A DNA stretch of 64,000 bases, taken from positions 151,675 to 215,674 of the forward strand of contig CAWZYM010000267.1 of the NCBI GenBank assembly GCA_963966185.1, written 5' to 3'. The position numbers and the translations under genes are program-made. This stretch comes from Rhabditoides inermis. Taxonomy: Eukaryota > Nematoda > Chromadorea > Rhabditida > Rhabditidae. Below, piece after piece: positions 18,548 through 29,226 of the stretch. Position 1 is the first letter of the stretch; each line of letters begins with the position of its first letter. The notes under the pieces are model-generated. The model was not told the DNA's origin and made no database searches. It was given only the letters and a program-made list of their open reading frames with translations.

Positions 18548-19756
18548 ATGGCTGCTGAACTCGTGCAGATCCAGCCTGGAACCCAGGTCCGCCCCTGCTC
18601 CCCTTCTGCTCCTGCTCCTTCTCCCTCCTCCTTCTGACGCCGCCGCTTGCAGGTCGATCGCTGGATGATCGACAAGAAGCTGGGAGAGGGAGGATTCGGT
18701 GCCGTCTACAAGTGTTCCGACCCCACTGGCCAGTACGCCCTCAAGGTCGAGGGATGCAACGAGCAGATCCAGGTACTTTGAGGATCCCAGAAGTACTGTA
18801 GTCTACCGTAGTCTACCGTATTCTTGTAGGTGCTGAAACTGGAGGTGGTTGTGTTGTCCGAGCTGGGAAAGAAGGGCGGACGTCACTTCTGCAAGATCGA
18901 GGACAAGGGACGCTTCGGAAGCTTCAACTATGTCGTCATGACCCTCGTCGGAAAGTCTCTTCAGGTACTGTACTGTACCGTACCCGCTGCTCGTACCGTG
19001 TAGGTTGTAGGATCTTCGCAAGGCTGGTACGGGCGAGCATCTGTCGATGGGATCTGCGATTGGAGTGGGAATCCAGGCGCTGGAAGCTCTGGAGGATCTG
19101 CACAACATCGGATACCTGCACAGGGATGTGAAGCCCGGAAACTACACGGTCGGCCGTCAGGAGCTGAACGAGCTTCGCAAGGTGTACGTGCTCGACTTCG
19201 GAATGTGCCGCAAGTTTACCAACGACACTGGCGTGATCCGCAAGCCGCGCGCGGCCGCCGGCTTCCGCGGAACTGTCCGCTACGCGCCCATCTCCTGCCA
19301 TCTGCAGAGGGAGCTGTGTCGCAAGGACGACGTCGAGACATGGGTCTACATGCAGGTCGAGCTCACTGTCGGAGCCCTCCCCTGGAAGAACGTCCAGGAC
19401 ATGAACCAGGTACGGTAGACATTAGGAATACGGTAGACTACAGTACTCTTGCAGGTGGGAGAGTACAAGAAGCGCTGCCACCAGATGCCTGGACTGAATG
19501 AGCTGTTCAACGGATGTCCCAAGGAGCTGATCCCTATCACCCAGCAGCTCGATGCCCTCAAGGTATGTAGTCTTCTCCTTCTCTCCCTCCTCCTCCTCCT
19601 TCTCCTTTATTCTTCTCCTCCTCACCTGCTCCATTTCAGTTCTACGACGCTCCTCCGTACGCTCAGATCTACGCTCAGATGCGTCAGGCGTTCACTTCGA
19701 TGGGCGTTCAGGAGTTCCCCTACGACTGGGAGAAGCCCGGAGGCGGCGTCTTCTGA
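18548..19756 (+). CDS. CK1/TTBK-like protein kinase
   Basis: Six exons: 18548-18586, 18653-18772, 18830-18964, 19011-19409, 19455-19562 and 19640-19756. They give 305 residues, a kinase domain and little else. Motifs are the glycine loop LGEGGFGAVYK, the catalytic lysine in YALKVE, HRDVKPGNY in the catalytic loop, DFG as LDFGMCRKF, and FRGTVRYAPISCHLQRELCR with KDDVETW. This is the nematode-expanded casein kinase 1 / tau-tubulin kinase-like group. APE is replaced and the helix-F D-x-W-S is altered to DVETW. Core catalytic residues are present, so activity is plausible; many relatives in C. elegans are sperm-enriched, but nothing here shows expression. Introns 2 and 4 carry complementary sequence. 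Confidence 0.9.
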
Positions 19757-20293
19757 TCGAGCCATCTTCCCCATCCCACTGACTTCCCTACCCGACTGCG
19801 CCTATTGCTCTTTAGAATCGTTGAACGATCACGCCAACATTATCGATGCATGTGTTCGAATAAAAACTTTGATGGCTACTGTTTTCATTGGGTTTATTCT
19901 GTTCTGTTTCCGATTCGTTCGATTTAATGTAATTTACAATTATCTGTTTTCTTGTTTATAGCATTTCCTGTCAACTCAACAACTGAACTGGGAACAGCGT
20001 AAAATATTTATGTAAATATTATTTGAACACGTGTCAATAAATAGGCGTAAAGAATACAGTCGTTCAGTAATTCTCAGTAAAGCTCTGACTACGTTCTTTT
20101 TCTCTGTTCACAAAGGCACTGCACACATGCTGTAGAACTCATCAGCAGACAAAAAATATCTCTCAATTCATCAGAAGAAGACAGTTGTGGAACACTCGTA
20201 TGGGTTCGTATTTGCGATAAGCGAGGAGGAATCAAAATGAGCGAATACATAGGAAGAGAAGACGTATGGGATGGACCGACGAGACCGACCCAC

Positions 20294-20841
20294 TCAGTAG
20301 ATGACATGCTCTCCGTCGTCGTCGTCGTCTCTCTGACTGAGCCGTCTGTATCGGGCGCCGTTGGCCGAGCGACGCCTGTCGCCCGCTGACCGACCCTCGA
20401 ACATCAGACCTGAACGTACTCATGTACTTTAAAATTGTAGAAATAGTTTTTCGCCGCATACTACACTATATATATACACTTGTTATAGGACTGGATCCTA
20501 TATGTCTCATCTTCTAACTCCTAACCACTGCCTCTATGGCGCAGTGGTAGTGCGCGCCGCCAGCGCACAATCGCCATGGGTTCGATTCCTACTCATGGAA
20601 GCGTTTTGGATATTTGAAGACACACACGATGTGCTGCACAAAACTGCACAATATGTGAAATGTCACGGATGGCATATAGCAATCCGACTATATTTGAAAA
20701 TCGCGTGTTTGTAACATACCGAGTATCTTTTTCTTGTTGTGCTGTACTACATAGAACACAGCGACGATGAGACCGAAAAACATCATGTAGCCCATGAAGC
20801 CAGTCTCCTCGGACTGCTTCAGCGTGTACTGCAAGTAAGGG

Positions 20842-20910
<69 letters not shown>

Positions 20911-21781
20911 CTCATAGCATAGCCACTCACTCGAACAGGCGGCTGGGGCTTCTCCTGCTCCTTCTCCTTCTCCTCTACCTTCTGCTCCAGCACTGTCTCC
21001 TCTGCCGCTCCCTCCTCTCCCTCTGCCCGCATCTCCTCAGCCACAGTCTCTTCCCCCTCCTCCTCGTCCTTCTTCTCATCCACCTTCACCTCAGCCTTCT
21101 CAGCTTCCTCCTCCTACAAGCAGTACATCAACTGAATCGTAGCGCATTCAATGCGGACACTACAGCAAAATGAAAAGGGCACATTATTTTTATTAACACA
21201 CGAAACGCAGACAACACGTATCCCTCGGTCTCTCCAATTGTAATCTAGACATATACCACATATGTTCAGCAAAGTGCCTCAATGAATCATTCGTTCTGTA
21301 CCTTGACGTCCTCCACGGCCACTCCGTCTCCTTTGCTGGGGTCGTCCTTGGGAGGCGAGGCGTCGGCGGCCGCCGCGGGAGGAGCCTGCAACCAGTCACA
21401 TCCCTTCTGCGCATCCTCCCCCACTCGTTCACAACAAGTACGTCACACTATTCGCCTAGTATTAGATTTTCACACACATTCATTCCTTACACTGTTTCAA
21501 TATTCCATTATAGTATCATGGGAAGTAGTTATCAGGCATGAACACAATGTCCCAAGAACTTCACTGCCCACAGGCACCCGCAGATTCTCGAGTAATCGTG
21601 GAATGCGGCTCGAGCCCATTCTTATAAAACACAAAACTTCATAACCACCCCATTCCCCCCAGCCACCCACCGCCGGGTCGTCCTTGTCGCCTTCTACCGC
21701 GGCGTGGTCGGCCGCTTTCTCCTCCTCCTCCTTCTCCTCCGCCTTCCCATCCGACGCACCCGCCGCGTCATCCGCCGCCTG

Positions 21782-21824
<43 letters not shown>

Positions 21825-22005
21825 CTAATCGTTTATCCGAAATCGTTATCTCTGAATATGACACCACAATCATGATGATATGAAACATACAGTATGTCTA
21901 ATGTAAGACGCTCGACACATCATCCACCGCCTGCAATGCTCGTTCTTACTCTGACATTGTATATGTCAGTGCCAAACACACGCTCTCTCTCTCTCTCTCC
22001 CTCTC

Positions 22006-22069
<64 letters not shown>

Positions 22070-22197
22070 CGATTGAGAAGACACCCGAGCATCCTACACC
22101 CACCTTCTCCTCTCCATTCGTTTTGACGAGCTGCTTGCTGTCCGCATCCGCCGGCTTCGGCTCGATCAGCTGGTCCTCCTGCATATGCATCTCTCTT

Positions 22198-22242
<45 letters not shown>

Positions 22243-24772
22243 GCTCCACAAATCCCGAGTGTGAATTAGTTCACAAACACAACTCCAAAAAAAGCTAGTC
22301 GCGCACCTTGACGCTCTTGGCGGGTACGGTAACAGGTGTGGTGAGGGGCGAGGTGGCCGTCTGGTCGCCTCCGCTCTCCGCCACCGGCTTCTCCGCCACG
22401 CCAGCAGACGTCGCGACCTTGTGCTGCTCGGCGGCCAGCGGCGCCGTCGTCGTCTCGGCCACACCAACGCGCTCCTGACATGACACCGTCACCACATCCC
22501 GCTCGACATCCCCACATCCCGCTCGACTGACATCCCGCGCTTTCACTCTGTCCGCGACTGGCATCCCCCGCTTTTTGAGAACCAATACTTCGAGAGCGAA
22601 ACTACTTGAACTACAGTGGCGGCCAAAAAGGTATCACCTTTTGGTTTTTGCTCTCTAAACTTCTTCAAATGAAAGATAGAGCTCCCATCTTTTGCACACC
22701 GTTTTCTGGACTCCATTCGAACATAATACTTTGTTCCATATTCATCTCCCTCTATTCTCTCGGTTACAGTAGGCGGATTACTGAATTCACAAAATCATCA
22801 TTTTCTTGTTTTTAACTTTGAAAAATTCCTGTGACCAAACCACACTTCCAAAAAAGTTCTACCCACTATTTTTGGGTATAATCATTCATTGGGCATCCAA
22901 AAACACCTTGATTTCATATTACATGATTGATTATTTGAACTTAAATAAGCAGTAAAGAAACAACATCAAATAGATGCGAAACTCTGATTTTAACAAAGCC
23001 TAACTATACTATAAAATGATATGATTGTCTGAAACTCTTCCAGTACTTCATTAGGTGTCCCTTGTTCACTATAACGGCCTTGCAGCGACGAGGCATCGAA
23101 TCGATCAGCTTGTGGAGGGTCGCGGCACTAGTCACCTAGTTCAATGTTTTCCGCACTACGGTATCTAACGTGCTCAAAAAGTACTCCGACGCTCACGATA
23201 TATCTCTCCCAAAAAGTTCTGGTCGTCCTAGGACTACTACTCGCACTATGGATCGAAACATCTTCCGGATCTCGCGAGAGAACCCGCGGGCGACCGCGCC
23301 GCGCACGAGATCTTTCTCAACCAATTGGAGATCGTTCTATAGATCGTTTTCAGAGGTTCTCATGAAGGTGCGGCCCTGGATTCGGCAGACTAATAGTCGG
23401 AACTACGTCTTCCAACAAAACAATGACTTGAACCACTCTTCCAAGCACTTCAAGATCGGTTTATAGAAATGTCCCATTTCGTCATTGCACCATCTTCTCT
23501 TAGAACGTGTTCAACAAGGACAAGTGGAGAGTCATGGAGTGGCCGAGCCAGTCGCTGGACCTCAACTCGATCGAGCATCTCTGGGAAGAGCTCGATCGAT
23601 GGATTCGCAAGGTTTGGGTCTAGAAACCGGACAAGAAGTTCGAATTGTTCGAACAGGAGTGATACAAGATCGATCTCGCGACCCTCCACAAGCTGATCGA
23701 TTCGATGCCCCGTCGCTGCAAGGCCGTTATAGTGAATAAGGGACACCTAATGAAGTACTGGTAGAGTTTCAGACAATCATATCATTTTATAGTATAGTTA
23801 GGCTTTGTTAAAATCAGAGTTTCGCATCTATTTGATGTTGTTTCTTTACTGCTTATTTAAGTTCAAGTAATCAATCATGTAATATGAAATCAAGGTGTTT
23901 TTGGATGCCCAATGAATGGTTATACCCAAAAAAGTGGGTAGAACTTTTTTGGAAGTGTGGTTTGGTCACAGGAATTTTTCAAAGTTAAAAACGAGAAAAT
24001 GATGATTTTGTGAATACAGTAATCCGCCTACTGTAACCGAGAGAATAGAGGGAGATGAATATGGAACAAGGTATTATGTTCAAATGGAGTCCAGAAAACG
24101 GTGTGCGAAAGATGGGAGCTCTATCTTTCATTTGAAGATGTTTAGAGAGCAAAAACCAAAAGGTGATACCTTTTTGGCCGCCACTGTACATCGAATTACT
24201 GCGGGAAACGTCGGGAAACGGAAAGGCATGCTTTGCACTGACCGGCGGCGGTTGGGTGACGAGCTCGGTGGTCGACTCTGCGGCCGCCGTGGGGCGCAGA
24301 GCACCAGCCTCGTACGCAGTCTGAAACACGAAGTCAAACGGCTTTATGCACCACATGAACTTGATAAAATGAATTCGACGGTTAAAAAGACGGATCATAG
24401 ATGTGAGATGAACGTTGGACGTACCTTTCCCTCGGCGTGCGTCAATACCTCATCCCCATCGTCCGCCCCACCCGCGCCCAGTGCTGCAACGAGTACATCA
24501 ATCAACCCTGGTATTCGAATGCGCATCTCAAATTCAAGACTTATCCGACGATTGGTCTCTTCCGTTTTCACAATTTTCGCACTCGAAAACATGCTAGACT
24601 ACCCATTCTCCAATCAACACCGCAGCCACTCAGATATTGCGGATTCAATCCAGACTCAATTGTCAAATCTGGGTGCGTGTCCGCGAAATGATGAACACTC
24701 ACGCTTGGTCTGGCATCCTGAAATGAGCAGTGCGACCGCGCACAACAGCGCTATCCACACCCGACAGTCCAT
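20294..24772 (-). CDS. TGN38/TGN46-like type I membrane protein
   Basis: The start at 24772 gives a signal peptide MDCRVWIALLCAVALLISG. A low-complexity Ala/Glu/Lys/Pro-rich lumenal region follows, over exons near 24483-24427, 24322-24235, 22475-22308, 22183-22106, 21780-21671, 21388-21306 and 21115-20936. One TM segment follows (GFMGYMMFFGLIVAVFYVV, exon about 20842-20728). The cytosolic tail is QHNKKKILGLMFEGRSAGDR then ARYRRLSQRDDDDD. The HNK(R/K)KI..xFEG block and YxxL signal match the mammalian TGN38/46 tail, which cycles between the trans-Golgi network and the surface through the Tyr motif. The acidic cluster after YRRL could add a second sorting signal. One intron hosts a rearranged Tc1 element; others hold CT tracts and a tRNA-derived repeat. 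Confidence 0.85.
20530..20692 (+). mobile_element. tRNA-derived SINE-like repeat, copy 1
   Basis: The head has an A-box-like TGGCGCAGTGGTAGTGCG and B-box GGTTCGATTCC. The conserved body is GAAGCGTTTTGGATATTTGA...CTGCACAA.ATGTGAAATGTCAC.GATGGCATATA and ends CAATCCGACTA. The cloverleaf acceptor stem does not pair, so it is a Pol III-type repeat and not a tRNA gene. It is a single copy in a TGN38-like intron; related inverted pairs lie at 59590-60052 and 61744-62208. Confidence 0.75.
20849..20907. repeat. (CT)n microsatellite
   Basis: CT run directly upstream (gene orientation) of the TM exon of the TGN38-like gene. Confidence 0.95.
21781..21825. repeat. (AATC)n tandem repeat
   Basis: About eleven copies of AATC/CAAT at the edge of a TGN38-like exon, starting at its splice junction. 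Confidence 0.9.
21981..22066. repeat. (CT)n microsatellite
   Basis: Interrupted CT repeat in a TGN38-like intron. A second one lies at 22206-22251 on the other side of the next exon. Confidence 0.95.
22614..24186 (+). mobile_element. Tc1/mariner element with about 511-bp TIRs, defective
   Basis: Ends are CAGTGGCGGCCAAAAAGGTA (22614) and its reverse complement (to 24186), flanked by TA at 22612-22613 and 24187-24188. The inverted identity does not stop at a normal short TIR but extends to about 23124 on the left and 23677 on the right. The right arm therefore includes the transposase C-terminus, and the left arm is an inverted copy of it. It is inserted in a TGN38-like intron. Confidence 0.9.
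23144..23763 (+). pseudogene. Tc1 transposase remnant
   Basis: Recognisable blocks are GRPRTTTRTMDRNIFRISRE and NPRATA (from the DNA-binding/GRPR region), FQQNNDLNHSSKH (second catalytic Asp block, normally FQQDNDPKHTSK), MEWPSQSLDLNSIEHLWEEL (third catalytic region, DLNPIEHLWE) and a C-terminal RRCKAVIVNKGHLMKYW. Frames are broken, the N-terminal helix-turn-helix is missing, and the stretch with the first catalytic Asp is deleted. It cannot encode active transposase. Confidence 0.85.
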
Positions 24773-25079
24773 CCCCTCTCTCGTGTTCTGTAATTGAAAC
24801 AACATGAAACGAGACCAGCAAATTGACTGCGAATACACATACACGTTAAATAGATGCTTCGTTGCACAAAATCATGAAACCAACTGTGAGATATGAAAGA
24901 CTACAATACAGACGTGGCATTGATTCGCGACAGTGAACTATATCCACTAATTCGGAGTCTTTCAAAGAAACATGAAGTCAAACGGCTATTCAATTTCCCC
25001 GTCTGTCGAGCGATGGGCAAATTGGCAAAATCGTCGCGCGACGTGCCACGCAAGCGGAAATGTGCAACTGGGACCAAAA

Positions 25080-25082
<3 letters not shown>

Positions 25083-25127
<45 letters not shown>
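25083..25127. repeat. (GA)n microsatellite
   Basis: GA run in the spacer between the TGN38-like start (24772) and the TADA3-like stop (25663). No gene is seen in that roughly 890-bp spacer. Confidence 0.95.
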
Positions 25128-25129
<2 letters not shown>

Positions 25130-25662
25130 TGTGAGAGAACTGAGATGATTCACTCCAATCGAATACGACAGCACATCAAAACCAAGAAGTGGGACAATTC
25201 CGTGTTTATAATGCTCGTGAGATACCTGTAATAGTGAATCACTCCACAAATAACTCTTGTCCGTACTGATAACAGATACCACCTTGCCATTCAAAGAACA
25301 CAATGACGTAAAAAAATCTTTACTCGTCCTTGCATAACATTACTCAAAGACAATAAATATGAAACAAAACGCTTCAGTTATGTACAAATACACGCAACAA
25401 ACACGGAAAGATTACACAATAGAGCAAACATAGTCGAGATCAGTGCGGTACACTATGAAACGAGTGTGAGAGAGAGCGGGAATGGGGATGATCTACACCT
25501 ACCTATATAATACCTAGTGGGATGAATGAGCGAGCAGTAAGAGACTGCTGCAAGTGATGCAAACCATCACATACGCAACTGGGCGAGACACAATTCAATA
25601 AACAACGCGGGTTCCTAGGGAACGAGACACGTGGACAGATCTCGCGGGACGATAGGGGGCCA

Positions 25663-27652
25663 CTACTCGCTCTCCTCCTCGTTGACCAGTCCCTTGTTCA
25701 CCCGGTCCACCCGGTACTTGGGCTGTCGCCGGTACTCGACCGAGTGGTGCAGGCGCGCCTTCGCGTTCCGCTTCTTCATAGTCGCGCGCAGCAGACCCAG
25801 CTCCTCCCTCGATGGCAGCTTGCGCGGCACGTCCCGGTACGTGCGAGCCGCAAGTGAAAACAGCTGAAATGGTATTTTATTGTAATTTTCGTACATTAAA
25901 TGCACATGCATTCCTATCCTTTTACAAAGTCTCAAAAGTATAACAGCGCAGAAACCATCCTGCAACAGCTTTTTCAAAATTCTGAAGATAGATAGTGGCT
26001 AGTCGCTAGTCATGCTTAATTTCCGTGAGCATAGTTTACATCTCACTCTCCTCGCTTTCAAGCGCCGATTCAATCGTAAACAAAAGACTCGCCGCCGTCG
26101 CACAAAGACATTTGTATGGCAACGATTAACCTACTTTAAACAAATACCACATCAAGCTTTTCAATCGTATTTATCGCCATACTTAAAGAAGAGGAGTACG
26201 CAATGTAAAAATGAAATGACTAGCTGATGTCTCACGTAAAAACGATTTCTACAAAAGTCTCTAGGTCCGTGGCGAGACCAAGCTTGTATCTAAATTCCCA
26301 TTGGAAACTCGTGCCAAGTTTGTACCTCACCGCGAAGGAAGCGCCGATTGCCTGATTTTCAAGATGCTATTTCATTTTATATTACTTTTATATTAATTAG
26401 TAGAATTTTTGATTTTGATTCAATTTAATCACCATATCAACATTGATTATGTCAACCTCGTGTTATTATTCTTTTTCTTTTCTTCTTATTCTTACAAATT
26501 CTGGCTATAACTATTGAACTCGAGATGCGTATCACATAGGGATGTATTTATCGGCTTCTACGACCTTTGTTTATGCTAGAAACTGAATTTTATCTCAAAA
26601 CTTTATTTTAAAATTCCCGTCATTCAAGACGTTTTAGACACTCAACTGCGATGTAACCTCACTTTTTGCCCACAAAGCATTCAAAATCAACTATTTTTTT
26701 GGGCAAAAAAAGTTTCAGAATCAGAATATTTATCTCGAATCAAGTAGCACACAATATCGATTACGTAAATTACGGTGGGATACGGAAAAATACAGTAATA
26801 CAATGCCTACTGCGAGTTCCAACAACACGGGTTTCGGTGGTCCCGTGGATGCGTACGCGTTGTTGGTGATGCTTGTCATCCCCTGCTTGCGGCTTCTGGG
26901 GAAGTTTCGATCTCGGCGGCGGAAGATCCGGGCTTCAACGATCGATCGCAAAGAGACGTCTCCGAGAGTTTCATCGTCTTCGAGGATTCCTCTCCCGTCT
27001 CAACGCCGTAGATGTAGAGAGTAGCAAAATCGAATACCAGTCCGGTTAGTGTCCTCCGCCGCACAGCATTGTTCAGGGGTCGGGGGAATAACAGGGGAAG
27101 GCACGCGACCGCGCGCTGGCAGAGAAATGAGAGGAATGAGAAAAAAGTTTAAAATCATGAAAACAGTTCTAGTTTTCAGGCTTATTATATGTTATTTAAT
27201 GTTTCCATTAACTTTCAATCAGTATAATGCCATTTTTAAGTGAAATTGTCACACACAAATATTCGTCTTTTTCCATTGTTCGCTATGAACTATCACACAT
27301 TATTTTGCCCATATAAATGCTTATCACTATTCATGGAACAAAGCAGCACTTTTAAACGGTACTACTTAATAATTACAACAAAAAGTTTGGCAACCTACAT
27401 CGTCATCGGCCTCGTCCAGCTGCTCGGCCGTCTCCCAGTAGGCAAAGTCGCCCTTGATTCGACGCCAGTAGTGGGAGAGAACACCGCGCAGCTGAGGCTC
27501 CATCTAGACGAGCAGGGGTGGGGTAAGGAAGGAAGAGACGAGGGAACAGAGAGAACGAGCAATACATGATAGACAAGAACTGAGCTCTGTGAAAAAAAAC
27601 ACTATTCAGGAATGAGAAAGAGGAGCAAGAGAGTCATGAGAAGCGCGGATAC

Positions 27653-27705
<53 letters not shown>

Positions 27706-29168
27706 CCACACCCCCGACCCACCTCCTGCAGCTCCTCCTGACACCGCAGCAGCTCGGCCGACACATCGTCCTTGAAACAATGATTAATAATAGAAAATTG
27801 AAAAGACATAGTCACTATTATTGAATAGAAATATCCTTGCGAGACAAACAATCCGATGACAAAACATAGACATTCCAGTATTCAACAGTCACATGCCATC
27901 CCCATAATAAAGAGCTATGGTATCCACCACACATGTGCGCTAAAGAACTATACACTCGTCCAACCTCTCCTGTTCGCAAAAAACACACAGACAGCCTGAT
28001 CCAATTAACAGAGGGTAGGAGTAGCAGCACCCACACACCCACCATGTCCACAATAATAGAGAAGAAGGTGGGAGAAACAACCATGTTACCCACCATGTCC
28101 TCCCCATCCAGCCTGCCCTCCTCGCTGACCACCACCTCCTCGCCCTCCTCCTTCACCCGCGACATCGCCTCGAACACGCACGCCGCCGACGGGTGGATCA
28201 CGCCTGACAACACAACACATGAGGCAAGTATAGTGCTAGTGGCCTAGTTTCAGCATGAAAGCTGTGTGGGTGCACGCATGTGCCAGTAGAGTGCGCACCC
28301 TTTTCGATGAGGTGTTCGACGACGCTGCCGCCCACGTCCCTGTACAGCTTGGCCGCGTCGTCCTCGTCCTCGGTCGACGTCGGCGGCAGCCACGCGCCCT
28401 GACCTGCAGAGAATGGAGGTTAGGGCATGGTGTAGTCTAGTTGTTCAGCACTAATGTGGTAGATACCGTTGCGAGACCTGAGGCGATGCGCAAGGAGATG
28501 GTGAAAACTACTACTGTACGTTCCATCTCCTAATACCAACTATGTTTACACTAAGCCATAGTAATTTGGAAAAAGGTATAAACGATTAGAACACCAGCAA
28601 AATTCACTGCAGTTTGGTTCGCGCTTGGCGGCGCTACTCTATAAACAAATGATGTTCACGTCATGAACAAAAAAAACAACTCACTGATAACTTGAACATA
28701 TCAAATCAGTGTGAATGAACACGCACCGGCGAGTCCGTTGCTGGCGACGGCGGCGGCAGCCATGTCAGCGAGAGCCGCGTTCACGACGAGGGGACTGCGG
28801 GGGCAGAGCGAGGAGGAGGACGAGCGGGGCGAGATATGGTGCGACGAGTGCAGCGAGTGCGGCTGCGCGTACCCGAACCCGTTCTCCTGCTTCACCTGGA
28901 AATGCGGCGAGTGCTCTAGCGTAGTGAAAACACTTCCACTCACCTGCACCTCGCCGTTCTCCTTGCCGATGCGTATCCGCAGCGGCGTCATGCGCTTGTC
29001 CTTCTCGCCGTCGTGGTCCATCTCCTCTGCCTCTTCTTCCTCCTCCTGCTCGTCCAACTCGATCGGCAGACGCTCCGACAGCACGTCCATCTCCTCGTCC
29101 TCCTCCTCCACCTCCTGCTTGATGGCTGACACTGAAACAGGGAGTTATGTGAGAGAGAGAGAGAGAGA

Positions 29169-29226
<58 letters not shown>

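Noticed and set aside
23450..23746. Minus-strand 98-codon ORF
   Set aside because: Antisense of the Tc1 transposase C-terminal coding region.
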